Shown: positions 35,555 to 48,672 of the stretch, one piece after another | Layout: the number at the start of each line of letters is the position of its first letter | Position numbering within the stretch: position 1 is the first letter of the stretch | Assembly: GCA_015680905.1 (NCBI GenBank) | Contig: CM027383.1 | Location: 40,050,501 to 40,114,500, forward strand | Origin: Coptis chinensis | Lineage: Eukaryota > Streptophyta > Magnoliopsida > Ranunculales > Ranunculaceae | Length of the DNA stretch: 64,000 bases | Direction: 5' to 3' | Position numbers and translations under genes: made by a program | Notes under the pieces: model-generated | The model's input: only the letters and a program-made list of their open reading frames with translations | Told to the model about the DNA's origin: nothing | Database searches by the model: none

Positions 35555-37047
35555 CATTTTTAGTCTTACCTATCTTCCCTCATGTAGAAATAAATTGAAA
35601 CATGGATCCTTCTCCACAACATATAGAGAACGTTGGAACAGATGATTTTCCTTTGTTGTTTCTTTCTTCTTCCCAAAGAATTGCTTCATAGTACATACAC
35701 AGTTGGTGGTCTAAAGTCATGAACTCCTAAAATATAAAAATTATTAGTGAATTGGGCAAACATTCTGAATAAAATATCAGAATTGAAGAAGAAAACACAT
35801 ACCATCACTGTTAGTATACTTGCTTAGATCACGATGAATTTTTTTTTTCCTTTTGCAAACGTTTATTCCTTTCACTGATATTTGTGATTTGAGATATTGA
35901 AGTCATTATACGACGCATAACATCTGTAAGATTCAAAGTACCTGTTTGGCCTGTGTAATAAAAAATATCAAATTTCAAAAACTTTAATTAATCTTCAACA
36001 GAATATAGAATACAATTTTACCTTTATTTGAACGCAAGTTGTGTTCCTTGGATGCCAACAAACGATTGCGTTTCTTTAAAGCCAACAAACGACTTCGATT
36101 AAGGCAAGCTATTTTAGCAGTCTGTTCCTTTGTAGATTCAACATTGACTGTTTGAGAATTATACCAAAAAGGTTCAACTTTAGCCATTTCTTGTGTAAAG
36201 GATATTAGAATTGTTGTGTCATTATAAAATCGGTAAGTTCATACCAAGACTATTGGTTAAATGATTGCTCATGCTCATTTAATTCCTGTGTGTGTATCAA
36301 TTCCTCTGTAATAAAGGCATAAAGAAAAAAAATAGATATCAGTTACTTACATCTATACAATATCTTAAAATCAAATGAGAGTATAAAACGGTACTTTTTA
36401 TTTCTCGCAGTTACATACCAAGGTGTGACTTTGACATTCCATTTGTTGTGGATGTTTTCTTCTATGCTCGCTTTAGCAATTTTTCTCTATGGATGCTCTT
36501 TGTATTTGCGCACATCATAATTCTTCTATGACGATAATGTTTGAACCTTCAATATATTCGCATAAGGTTAGACCCTTCAATATATTATTTTGTTAGAATA
36601 TTTATGAAGTGTGTAAAATAAAAATTAACACTTCGTACCATTATTCCTTTTCAAAGCAAGAATACATCGCCTATTGTACCGAGCTATTCGAGGTATATAT
36701 TTTTTTAGTTATCCATAAGGTAAACCTGAACAACTCTTCCTCTCTTTGCCTAAAGCTTTAACTCCTCTTATAGTCATTTGCTATTATTCAATCGCAGCTT
36801 GATAATGATTTAGAAATTGTCTTCTTGGACAAAGACTTACTTGATCAGACGCGGCAACCTTTGGGGCGTATAGGGAGTGCATTTGCAGCGGAGTTTGGAA
36901 CAATGCAGGTTTCGGAGTAGACTGATACATTGAGAGTTCTTGGTACTGACCCAATGGATTACCTTGTGAAGCCGAGAGTGATTGCATGTTGTGTTGCTTT
37001 TGCGATTTTGACGCTTTGATTTGTTTCACGTTTGGGTTTGCTTCCAA
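35555..37047 (-). pseudogene. Possible upstream RepHel remnants and an unidentified Gln/Ser-rich ORF
   Basis: Minus-strand pieces upstream of the Helitron_like_N domain. At 35984-36187 there is a basic segment RSRLLALKKRNRLLASKEHN, of the Arg/Leu-rich type often found at RepHel N-termini. At 36784-37047 an 87-codon ORF (MEANPNVKQIKASKSQKQHN, later MHSLYAPKVAASDQVSLCPR) was not recognised. Several stops lie between them. The association with RepHel is inferred from position only. Confidence 0.35.
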
Positions 37048-40000
37048 AGTGTCCTTCTTGCTAATGGGGTTTATGGTGTTAGTATAAATATTATACTGGA
37101 AGCCTTAGGATATAATCAGTGATATGATCAAGTTGCAGGTGTTGATCTTGAGCGACAGAAAAAACAATTTGCTTACAGCTTTTGTTAAGAGATTTTGTTT
37201 GGATAGAGTTCTAAGAGTTCTAAGACCTGTTAGTGTTACCTTTAAATTTTTAATTGTATAAGATTTGTAATTGTGTAAGAACCGAGTTAACTTTAGAGTT
37301 TTAATTGTATAAGACTTCTTGACATTTGAGTTGAATTTCTATGTAAGTAAGATTTTATATAATAGTAGGCACTCCTATATTCGACCAAGTAGAACTCACA
37401 CGACTTAGGGTTCTCGACGGTCTTCTAGTTCGTATGGGTTGGTACCTTTGGTTCAGGTGTAGTCACATCTTTTTCTCTTTAGCTCGAGGTAGTGATGACA
37501 CCGAGCAGCCTTAATTTGTTTACTAAGCGACCACCGTTACTAAGTCTAAGTCTCCATTGGGCTTCTCGACTTTCTCGATTCGTTAGATCCACATAAGCAG
37601 CTTCGATGGGTAACTTTTGTATAGGCGATTTATGATTCAAGATTTGAGTCACTGAACTTTGATGCTTTATGTGAGTTTGGAGAAAGCTTTGTCAAGAACC
37701 TTTGTTTCATCCGAGAGGGATGTTGTGATCCGAGCCTCTTTCCCGCAATTCTTTTTAGGACACATTTTGAAACTGTCTTTGGTTCCTATCTCCCTCAACA
37801 ATATAGCTCACGCTTATAATATTGATCGCTTAATGGTGGAATGGTGGTTATTCTATCTTCTCGCTTGTTAGAAAAGGATCTACGGAATTAAAAACTTGGC
37901 GTAACTTCATTAATTGGTGGATGGAGTTATCAAGGAGTTACATTCAACCACATAGAAAAATAAGCAATCAATTAAAACAAAAACAAAAATTTGTAGAGAA
38001 CTCACTAAGTGTTTCCCTATTTAGTACAACAAATTTTTATTGAGAGTTAAGTAGTTAACAACAGAAAAATATTCACATTGGGGCTCAACTAACATTAGAC
38101 TAAGCACCGCATTACTATCCTTTTCAAGTTGTATAGTGATCAATTAACCACCCAAATTGAGAGTACCGACTCGCAATTGGACGAAGATCTCTAGAAAAGA
38201 TTAGTATGAATTGACAAATTCATCAAAACCTTCAATTACCATGTGTAGGATCGCCAACATTTGCGATAAGAGAAGATAAGTCGTAGAGGCACATTGACAT
38301 CTAAGTATCTCTCGTCCACATACCGCATTACTGGCCGCATGTTCGCCTAGCTGTGGAATGGGATGTGAACACAAAGAAACCAAGCTTCAACACCAACCCC
38401 ATTTCCTCAAGATTGTAAATTGAAATACCTTTGCAAATTTATATCGAGAGTGTCCAAATATTTTTAAGTGGCGCAGAAACATATTCATGCCTCTTAACCC
38501 TACTAAACTCTTGTAACCCGACCAACACAATGTCTAGGCTGGGTTGGGCTGGGGTTGCCAGGATTAAACTCAGCTTTGGGTTCACGCGAGGGTTGTGTTC
38601 TACTTCCACCATTTCAACTCTTCTTCTTCCGAAATTAAATATTTAAGTTTCTATAAATCAAGACAATATGAACACAACACACTTAAATGCTAAAGAATAA
38701 TATATTATAGCCAAGCTCAAAATCGTTCATTTCTCAAATGTTTTCTTTTTCCAATATAAGCAATATTGGCTAAAAAAAGGAAGGAGCTATACATTTTCTT
38801 TGTCATTTTCTCAAGATCGACTTTGAAGGCCCTTAGATTGGTCGCTTTCGTGCTTGTGCTTCAGTTGAAGGACCCAACTTAGAGGGCTTCCCTTTCCTAG
38901 TCGTGGCCTCTATCTTCCTCTTCTCGGACTATCTTGACCTTTTGACTTCTTATCCTTGAATAACTCCTTTTGCCCTTCCTTAACATCCCTCATCAGATCA
39001 TCTTAGGTTCGTTACATGTACACTACCAACATCATCAGCTTGTACCGCATATCATAGTCTATTGCGGTGGTCATAACCAATGGACTCCCACTCTGTTCCA
39101 CACGCCAAATCAAGCTCATATCTTCCGGTTTATAGCTGATATGACTTTGGACGCAGATTTAGGAGGAGTCTTCCGGTGTATGCCAAATTCCACAAAATAC
39201 AATGAATTTCATGATATATGCCGATAGTTTCATGAATCGCATTCAGTTCATGAAGGTATCTAGTGGCATACTTGGTCAAAGCCTTTGGATGTTGGGCCCA
39301 AGGTCTTGGTTTGATTCCTACCTTCATGGGAAAAGGTATATAACCGGGTTATAAAATATAAGTTCAAGTTCTAACTATCAAAATAATGTTCGTGTATCGG
39401 CATTGAAATATTTAATGTCGGTACTTTTCGTCATCACAACATTAAAGGCGAAAAGTGTGATTCACCAAGAGAAGAAAATCCTTCGATGACACGGCCATCA
39501 AAATTAGAAGGGGATATCTTTGAGATATCATTTTTCAAAAATCTCAACAATACCCATACTTTGTTCCAGAGAGAAATTACTTCTAAAAGAAACCGACAAC
39601 CACATTTTGTCCTATTCCGTAAGATTAAAGATCAACAATAAGCCTACCGTCCGATATTCGAAATATTGCTTCCACCACTCCAAGAACGAGCTTATTGTAC
39701 TGTTAGGAATTCTAATCTGCATGGAGCTGCTAATATTTGGAAACCCGGATAAAAGAAAGAGAGAGATGAGAACAACTTATCGGAAGATAGAAAATTGAAT
39801 TTTCCGAGGATAGAAGGTTTGTGTAAAGAAACCGAAATGGCTATACCTAGAAGGAGTTGGCTGAGCAGGGGGTACCTAGGAGCTTGATATTCACCGCCCT
39901 TCAAGATGGAAATTATATGTTAGTTAAAAGAAGCATGAGTTTAGGTAAAGAAATAGCTAATAACGACAATCTTCTATAGAATAATAGAAAGGGTCAGAAT

Positions 40001-42220
40001 GGAAAAGATGGACGCATTCGGTAAAAAATAATTAAAGAATGATAAAAATAGTAGTATCGATCAAAACATGTTGCAAGATGTCAACGGGTTTTAATATAGT
40101 CTATCAACTAAACTGAATTATTCCAATTCTGATTGAGTGATGATTAGGGTAGGAGAGACCTTAGGGTATTCAAGCACAGGGAACGGGAATAAAACAATAT
40201 AGTGGAAGTGGTTCTAGTTTGATCTTGTAAGCCTAATCTAAAAGGAACTACAAAGGATTCATCAATCACAGCATGTGGTGGCCTCCTATCCCAATTATCG
40301 AAGAATGACCAAGCTCATTTCCATCCAATGGGTCCGATTGTGAATTCATAAGACCAAACCGGTTTTTCTTGCCTATGGACCATAAAATCGCCTTTAGCTA
40401 GCCTCCTATGTCCTAAAACATTGCATAAAGGGAAAGAGAAATAATATTTTTAACTTTTTAGTTGCAATCCATAGTGGATTGGAATGTAGTAGAAGGTAAA
40501 AGACTAAAAGATAACTTTTACTTGCAATCAAAACAATGAGCATTGAAAGATATCTTGACTCCATTGTTTCTATATTTTTTTGCTTAAATTCAAGTGTTGT
40601 TGGATATAAAATGGTGTTAGTGGTGAAGCTATAGATATGATATTCAAGTTCCAGGGAATTTTCTCCACATTGGTTGGATTATGGCCGGGTTTCATTATAA
40701 GAAAAAAAAAAAGGTTGGGGAAAGGTAAAAAACATATTTCAAAAATACGTTCTATATAAGTTGTTAAATAATGGTACACACCAAAAGCTGTGTGTGTTTC
40801 ACCTTTTCCCACCTAGAGACAATCAAACAAATGTGAAGCAAAACTACTTTGATTAAAGAAAAAAAATATGGATGCCACATATAATATTATACCAAGCTTG
40901 AGCACTCATATCCGTTTTCATTTATGTGGGAGGTGAGTTACAAAGTTTACATCCCCAAAAAACCCAGCTTTTGGCAAGGAGGCAACTCAAGTGGTGAACT
41001 GTTTCACATGACTTGGACCACTGGGATGTTTTAAATTTCGTTCGTGGAATTACAGCAAAAGTTATTCACACTTCGATGTGTATGATAAGGACCGGAAATA
41101 TAAATGTCAAGGCGCCTTACATACCCGAAAAGTGTGGTATGGAACAATGGGTTATCATCTCCCCAAAACTACCTTTTAGGTTGATGCTTTAAGCATTGCC
41201 TTGCCGCCATCAGGTGGAGATCATATTATGTCATAGCTGCCCCGGGAAGTATGCTCCGCTTCAGTTTTTCTTCTTCTTATAGTTTGTTAGTAGTTTTCTT
41301 TGTCATTTTGTATTTCCTTTTGGTATAAAAAAATATGAATAATAGTAGCCATTTTTTTTAATAACGCTCAATCGAGATTGTAATATGATAAGAGCAGTTC
41401 TTGATATACCGGGTGATTTGGTGAAGCTTATTTTTCTATGAAACAAAAAGCTTGTATTCTTCATTTCAATTTATGTACTTTGTTTCAGTTTTGTTTTGCG
41501 ACTTCAAAGATATACTTATAATAGATCAAGATAGTTGAATTATCGAGGTCAAGCTCTCAGTTTGTCTAAGCGCCAGGAGTTAGAAATTATTCTAGGCTCT
41601 TATGTTTGGGTTGGCTCTCTAGGGCATTTTATAGGATTTGATGATTGTCGTGGAAGATAAATACAACAAGATACACAATCGGGTAGTGTTAGTAGTTTAG
41701 CTAGTGCATACGTGGTAAGTTAAACCACCCCAAAACATAAAGGGGACTACTAAATTCACGCATAATAATAGGCAGGGGAAAAAAAGGGTATACTTACTCT
41801 TGAATTGGGGTTGGTCCTTGCAAATAAATTTTTTAGCTTTTAACTCATCGAACCCTTCAGAATCGGAATAAAACCCAATGGTACAAACTCTTCCCTCCAT
41901 TTCTTCCATGAAACCAACATCTTAACTGCTTTCATTGGGTTCATCAACCTTGCTACTAAAAATCTCGCCAACATGGCATCACCATAGTTCTGGAAAGCAC
42001 CAACAACAAATTAAACCAATACATTCATTTATAGATGTTATTGAATATCAAAACTATATAAACATTCAAATCAAAGGTTATTAACTCAAACAGACTTTTC
42101 ATCAAATTAATTCATAGCAAAGAACTATGAATTATCAAACTAAATATATCAAGGAACAACCAAAGAGTATAGAGAGCGTTACCAGAAAACTCTTACAAAA
42201 TTTTCCAAGGATCAAAAGCA
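37048..42220. other. Unassigned interior of Helitron B
   Basis: About 5 kb without a firm gene. Coding-like but broken stretches occur near 37600-37870 on the plus strand (a stretch reading IDRLMVEWWLFYLLAC) and 39130-39327 on the minus strand (KALTKYATRYLHELNAIHE). Near 41040-41160 on the plus strand a stretch reads SYSHFDVYDKDRKYKCQG. None could be assigned. Any of them may be captured host or transposon fragments. Confidence 0.4.
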
Positions 42221-42224
42221 ATAT

Positions 42225-42500
42225 TATTATAAGGATGTCTATGGATTTGGTTATGATCCACAAATGATGATTACAAAGTGGTAAGAATTGTTTGCAACTA
42301 TGACATTACTTCTAAAGGTTATAAAACAAATTGTCATGTCTCGAAGTTCATCTTTATTCACAAGGGCTAGTAATGCGAGAATGTTTGATGTTCCTTATTT
42401 CATTCATAGCCCATTCCAACACAAAAATAATTTAGTCCGAGGGACATTTTTTAATGGTGCAATTCATTGGTTTGGAAACCACATTATAGATTCGTTGTGA
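42225..42500 (+). pseudogene. F-box associated (FBA) domain fragment
   Basis: Plus-strand sequence reads YYKDVYGFGYDPQ. After a one-base frame change it continues DDYKVVRIVCNYDITSKGYK, then TNCHVSKFIFIHKG. In the first frame again it gives VPYFIHSPFQHKNNLVRGTF then FNGAIHWFGNHIIDS. These are hallmarks of the FBA domain of plant F-box proteins (YGFGYDPxNDDYKVVR and GxxFNGAIHW). The F-box itself is absent. It lies near the 5' end of Helitron B, so it is a likely captured fragment. Confidence 0.75.
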
Positions 42501-42656
42501 CCAGTCAAAGAATGGACTAAACTTCCATCAGCAGCATTCCAAACACAGATTCTGTAACACACCTTAATAAACACACATACGGAATAAATCATGGACAGCA
42601 TAATAAAACTTGGAGACAAAAACCAAAATTAATGCAGCTAAATTGAAACTCTTCTC

Positions 42657-42827
42657 GTGTCAAAAGGTAATTAATCTTTTTTGCAGAACGTGAAAAATGA
42701 GATCATCCCAATACCAAAAGCAAACCAAACCCAAAGATCTCGGGTGTCAAAAGGTAATTAATCTTTTGCAAGAACGCGTGAAAAATGAGATCATCCCAAT
42801 ACCAAAAGCAAACCAAACCCAAAGATT
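42657..42827. repeat. Tandem duplication of about 88 bp
   Basis: Two nearly identical copies, about 42657-42740 and 42745-42827. Both contain GTGTCAAAAGGTAATTAATC, then GTGAAAAATGAGATCATCCC and AATACCAAAAGCAAACCAAA. They differ by a few bases only, so this duplication is younger than the element around it. Confidence 0.93.
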
Positions 42828-43568
42828 CAAAAAATACAACAACAACAACGACAACAAACGCTGTTTAAGAAAGAAGGCTTACCAGTAAGAAGGGGTGTGA
42901 TCGAAGTCTGAGATGTTCAAAGGAGACGAAGTGGTGACTGGTGGAAACTCAAGCTTTGAAGTAGCATATGACGATTCGGGCTTCTGCGATTTGTGGGAGG
43001 AAGATACGAAAGATTTAGTCGTGGGTTTTTTTTTTTTTTTTTTGGAACAATCGTGGGTTTTTGATTCTATCAATTGATTTATGGGGTTCTTGGTACATGA
43101 TGTTTAAGGGTTAACACGTTTTTGAAATTTTTGTGATATCGGATGGATTGTGATAGTTGGTTTGAAGAAATAAGTTAAAGATAACCGATATTGGGGTGAC
43201 ATCCTCTTAGCTGATGTAGAATGAATGGTAAGTTCTCGTTTAATGGCTTAAGAGTAAAGAGATGGGTTAGCCGTTCTTCTTTGTAGAGAAAAGATGGGTT
43301 TGCATTTTTGTTGCCGGTAAACTTACTTTCATTTGTTGGTCCTCACTTTTAGGAAACATAATTAAGTGCGACTCTTAGTTTTCGCAGTTTTTTTCTCCTG
43401 ATTTTTCGTAATTAGTATGGACATCATCGGCCAGTTTTTTCTCCACTTTTTTCTCAATCTATCCTGATTTCTCGTGAGTAAAAAGGGTACTTAAAATTTG
43501 CCTACGTGGACACCATCAGAGAGCAGGAAAAGAGACTGCTATTATATATATATAAAGATATATAAAGA

Positions 43569-44720
43569 ATCGAGGGGTTTGAAAATTTCTGAAAATATCG
43601 AGACTGATTATGCCAGGTAAGACATTTCAGAACGAGTTGATTATGCCAGGTTTAACAAGAAGTTAACAGCTCATTTTCCCTCGTCCTCTTAACCATGGAT
43701 TGTATTCAATTTTGTAGTATTGTATTTGTACGTATATACTTTTTTTTTATAGTAGTATTTGTACGTATATATGAGAGGCGTGTTTAATAGATTTTATAAT
43801 TTCACACACGTGATGTCAAGTGCTTTGAAGATTGTTAGCTCGTTATAGCGCTATGAAATTATTTAATTCCGTTACTCGGTTACTCCTACTCTCCTAGTCT
43901 ACCTTATAGAATTATTAACCAAAGACATAAATCATTTAAATGCACCGCAACTCCCGTTGGTGATATGATGAATTGATGATGTTGTGCAAGAAGACGACAC
44001 TATCAATTTGGTGTGTCAAAAAGAGTACCAAAATGAAAATGGATCCTGCTATACATTTTTTTGGATCCTAAGACTCTTGTATGTCCATCGAAGTTTAGAG
44101 AATAATTTTTTCATTACGGTATCTTTAAAAGTAATGAACAGGTGCGATAACTCGACAAGGCAATGAGCCAATGAGGTTTCCTTTATTCCTTAATGTCTTT
44201 GAATTGAAGCCAACTAACAATAAAAAAATCCTATTCTCATTCTAATCCTTTTATAATCAGACTTAAGTTGAATGCAAAATTTAATAAGTCGATAAATTAC
44301 AGCCTTACTTTGATCATGTTGAGGTCGGAAGTCTTGTTCAAACTTTATGAATACAGGCAAATTGATTTCACCTAATGACCTAAAGCAACAACATACATGC
44401 ATATAGCACACTATCCAAATAAATCACATTCCCTCACTGAACCCAGGCTAACAAACTAACCCAGCACCTCTCGCTCCCTTTCTTTTTCTTCAGTTTGTTC
44501 ATATAGAACTGAGAGGATCGGGATATATCTGCTATTTTGTCTAAATGTACTTGAACAGTCGATATTGATGGATCTTTTTGGGGCAATCGATGAAAGGAAC
44601 CTAATTATATATTTGGAGGGGGTTTTAGGACATATATAAGTAAACAAACTCAAAATCGTTAGGACATTTCTAATTAGTTTTAGAGTTGGCTAATATTTTG
44701 TAGATATGATCTCTTAACTA
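43569..44720. other. Intergenic, no gene seen
   Basis: AT-rich sequence to the right of Helitron B. The open stretches here are short and carry no recognisable motif. Confidence 0.5.
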
Positions 44721-44729
44721 TTCTAAATA

Positions 44730-45096
44730 GGGGATGGTTGTTATATGCCTCAACTTAAAGTGACTCCAAAGTTATTCCGCCACTAAATGGCAATGAATTA
44801 TTAGAAGTTTATTTTTGGTGAAGATGTTCCGTACAAAAATCAGTTCATTTGAAGATCTAGCTACAACACGTTTAGAATGTTATTAAATTATACAACGCCC
44901 CAAATTTTTTTAAATTCATAACAACTTTTGACAATGTTAAACATGTTCAATTGAGTTGATTTTTTGTGGGGTAATTCTTCATCATGTGATGTATATCTCT
45001 ACAAAACAATTAGTCCTCAATTCATCTCGTAAGTCCACTTTTAGGAGTGGAGTAACTTTGGAGTCACTGTAAGATGGAATTCATATAACCATTCCC
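44730..45096. mobile_element. MULE-type MITE with 9-bp target duplication
   Basis: A 367-bp element flanked by identical TTCTAAATA (44721-44729 and 45097-45105). The inverted ends start GGGGATGGTTGTTATATG on the left and GGGAATGGTTATATG on the right, read inward. Further in, the arms share AGTGACTCCAAAGTTA(T/C)TCC (44759-44778 against 45049-45068 reversed). A 9-bp target duplication is the mark of Mutator-like elements. There is no coding capacity. Confidence 0.8.
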
Positions 45097-45216
45097 TTCT
45101 AAATATTGTCACAAATAATCAAAATAATCAAATTTTCTAAACTTGCCAAATATAATATAAAAATTTGTGAAAATGAACGGTCCAAAATTAGCAAAATTTC
45201 TTAATTTGTTGACTAT

Positions 45217-48200
45217 TGTAACGCCCGTATTTAAAATACGTATTTATCTATTTATTAATTAATTAATTTAATTATTTATTTAAAATTGGTTGGATTGGAT
45301 TTAGGATATGTGGGCCTGATTTCTGGGCCCGAGTCTATGTTGGGCTTGGGTTTGAAACCCAAGTATATATTCATATTGTTATGGAGAATAGTATTCTTAG
45401 ATAATAAAATATAATAAAAATGGAGGCAGAGATAGAAGCTGGATTGCTAGAGCGTTGGAGCGCGACGATTCGGACTAGGAGGGATTCGTCGAGCTGTTAA
45501 TAAAGGTGAGTAGTTATTTGGTTGTTGTGTTGCATTTTAATGATTATGGTGATATATATTTAGATGACGTATTGTGGTGTGTGGTATTCTTAACACGAGT
45601 GCTGCCAATGTCAGTTATGTCGTTGTTTTGCTATTTGACAATACGATCTAGCTAGCTTCACTCTTTGGAAGTGCTGGCAATGACATGGCACTGTAGGCAG
45701 TCCTAAATGCCTAATTTTATCAACCTGTAGATTGTCTCAGTTATCAATTCCTTGGTTGCTATTGATACAACCACAAGATTTTTGCATTATATTGGCAAGC
45801 AAGAACCGACGAGTGACAACTACAGCTTTGTTAGCTGAGCACTTGAGTACTCATGGCTTTTGGTTTTTCTTGTGTGTTGTTGTGGGATGGAATACGGTGG
45901 TCGGGTTATGGATTTGAGTCTGTTGTGTGGTTGGTGGTCGGAAAAAGAGCTGTTGGAAGCTCCCAAGACTCGTTAATGGCGTCGCCAAGCCACAGGAACA
46001 AATCGTCCTGATCGATTTGTTTGAACTCTTTGTTTTTATACTGTGATGTTAAATTGTTGGTTGTTGATGTATGATTGAATGTTGGATTGGTTGGGGGGTT
46101 GTCGAAGCTCGTAGAAGCCAGTAATGGAGGTTGAAATTATAAATCTAGTTTTGATGAAGAATAGTAATTGAATGATGTGAGGGTTTTGTGTGAATTAAAG
46201 TTGTAGGGGTTTTTGTTGTGAGTATTTTCGGTTAGGATGGAGTGCCGGACGAGTGGGGATTAGTGGTGGCTGGTGGTGGAGGAGAAGCTGCTGGCGCTGG
46301 AGGTGAGGAATCGAGTTGGAGCTTTCATTAAAGTTATAGGGTTTTTGTTCATGAACAAAACCGCTGGAAGGAGGAGGTGAGGAGTGGTGGCCGGCGTGAG
46401 CTGGTGCGGTGGAGGAAGAGGCTGTTGGAGCAGCTGAGGGAGACGACTTGGTTGGGCTTGGGCCTGGGTCGGGACCAAGTGGGTTGGTTTTGTTTGGGTC
46501 AAAAATCTATTTTAGTTTTTGGGCCGGTTTCAGTTCAAAGTTGTTTGGGCCAAAACTAATTAGTTTCCTTTGGGCCGGTTTCTAATTTTATGTGGGTTGG
46601 TCTTTATGTCCCTAATTGGGTCAGGTTGAATAAATAAGTTGGTTTAGACTTTTGGGGCCAGGTCTAAGGTTTGGGTTTGGGCTTGGCTAGTTGGGTCCGA
46701 ACCATTACCTTAGTCATGAGCCCAAAAGTCATGCACCTTGACCTTAGCCATGAACCAGGGCTATGACCCTTAACCTGTTGAACATGGAAACGCAGTTGGA
46801 CTTTGACTGTTGACTGTTGACCGTTGACTGTGGAAGGTTGACTTTTTCCAGTTTTTTTCACATATTTAAGAATATGGACAAATATAGTAATAGAATATTG
46901 TCGAAAATGGTATAATTTTGTTTGTCATTATCTAATTAAGATTTGACGTGAGTAGTGTGTAAAGAATATAAATACTGACACGTAATAAGAGGGGAATTCG
47001 TATAAGACTTAGATATGTACGTTTTTATGAGAATTAAACTACACATGGACTTAGATTCATGGACTTTAGTATTGGGCTTTGATGGTGACTTGAGTTCACA
47101 TAAATATATTGAACGAATACGTTACATGATTGATTACTATTATGAGTTGCTACGTAAATGAATTGTAGTATTTATGAAGGCTTGAGATATTTCATATGGT
47201 GTAGTGCAATATATAATTGGCACGTGAAATAATAAGTTTTGAGATTTGATATAGAGATATTTGGATATCATGCAATGAATAGTATTGGCACGTGATAATG
47301 GGGGATTGTAGTATAACGAGAAACGTTGAGCTTCAGTACAATTAAGTATACTGGCATGAGATAGAATAAGAATTATTCTGAGATATAAAGGTATGACACC
47401 TGAATAAATTACGTAACGAAAATCCTAGAATCTAGCTACCACAACTCATGTGATTTGGCCCTTGTGATGGGCGTATGTGATATGATTGGCTCTTCGGGCA
47501 TTTCAGTGAATCTGAATGGCCCTTTGGGCGTAAGGAATGTGATTGGCCCTTCTGGCGTAGCCGAATGGTGGCTTAATTATTTCGATCGCAAAATTAGAAC
47601 GAGACGCGCGATATTTTATGCCAAATAGTGGCAGTACTTATATAATGGCTTTCGTGTGAGGGTTACCTGGTGTGCGGCATCCCGCTTAGGGTAGTTACGC
47701 ACGGAGTGGTTCATTATGTAAGGGAAGGCATATGGATGTATATGTTCGGCGTTAGAAAGCGATTGTGGTAGCCAGGGAAACTAGGTAAGACATAGATACG
47801 ACGTGATTTTAGGGACACACAAAGAAAGCCTTAAATAATATAATTATGGTAATATGTAGGTTAATGATATATCTTTAGACAGATGATTGTATATGGTTTT
47901 GCATAAGGGTGGGTCAAACTAATTACTTGTGCAAAGACGACCCACTTTGTAATTGAGCATGAAATGCGGTAAGTATAGAATATGCTTGGCTGGTTATTAG
48001 TTTAGTTAGAACCTAAGGCGCCTCGTGGAGGAACTAAATGCCTTTGTATTATTGTCGGAAAGCTAAGGCGCCTCAGTGGAGGAACTACCTGCCTTAATTA
48101 TGGTACTTAAGGATGTCGTATTATTCGTTGGATGTTAAGGCGCCTCGGTGGAGGAACTAATTGCCTTGTTTAGTGTGTAAATATATGTATAAATATATAT

Positions 48201-48667
48201 TGTATTTTAGGGCTACTCACACCAAAGATTGTTTATAATGCTGACTGATTTGCATGTTTGCTTATCGGGTGTGTTCATTAAATGAACATAGTTGATAAGT
48301 CTTGACAGGTTTAGTGTTGAAGAAGGTTGGTTGCTGCTTGTGGTTTGCGTTAGCGTTGTATTTCAAGATATGTTTTGTTTTCCCTTGAGGTGATATAGAT
48401 TTTCAGTTGAGTCAAGGTTATTTGTATTTTCATTTGTAAATTTTAAATAAAGAGTTATTGAAAAGAGATTTGTAACCTAATCTTATTTGTGAATTTTTGT
48501 AATGAAGAAGACTTTTGTTTAATTGAAATTTTTATTGGTTTTTAATTATCCGCATATTTAAACTGTTTATAGGTTTTTGGAAGTTGAGAGTGCGTCACAC
48601 CTCGAAGATCGAAGAGTCGGGAACAAATATTGTTTTTCCGAATTCTGTCGAAATTCGGGGTGTGACA
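45217..48667. mobile_element. Solo LTR, 3.45 kb, probably Ty3/Gypsy
   Basis: Starts TGTAACGCCCGTATTT and ends TTCGGGGTGTGACA, with perfect 5-bp target duplications ACTAT at 45212-45216 and 48668-48672. No internal protein region or second LTR is present, so it is a solo LTR left by recombination. The length and the TGTAACGCCC/GGTGTGACA ends fit long-LTR plant Gypsy (Tekay/Del-like) elements; the family is inference. Internal repeats include three blocks of AAGGCGCCTC-GTGGAGGAACTA around 48019, 48065 and 48137, and TTGGCYCTT-type blocks at 47456-47560. Age cannot be dated without a partner LTR; the intact duplications suggest it is not very old. Confidence 0.85.
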
Positions 48668-48672
48668 ACTAT

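Larger units (their letters stand above)
33252..43558 (-). mobile_element. Helitron B with RepHel fragments, about 10.3 kb
   Basis: The 3' end on the minus strand shows a perfect hairpin CCCGTTC/GAACGGG with a 3-nt loop (33264-33280), then TTCGAAAA, CTAG (33252-33255) and a flanking T. The 5' end is placed at TCTTTATATATATATAATAG (from 43558, flanking A), followed by CAGTCTCTTTTC, GTCCACGTAGGCA and AGAGTCGCACTTAATTATG. These match the 5' end of element C. Inside are Helitron protein pieces on the same strand, a LINE RNase H fragment and an F-box fragment. Rep and helicase motifs are missing, so it could move only with help from another element. Confidence 0.65.

Noticed and set aside
39400-40450. 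Possible organelle-derived insert
   Set aside because: The texture looks less AT-rich and somewhat organelle-like, but I could not match any plastid or mitochondrial gene; only a BLASTN against organelle genomes would decide.
45732-46861. Several short ORFs on both strands
   Set aside because: They lie inside the long solo LTR, have repetitive G/T-rich composition and show no protein motif.
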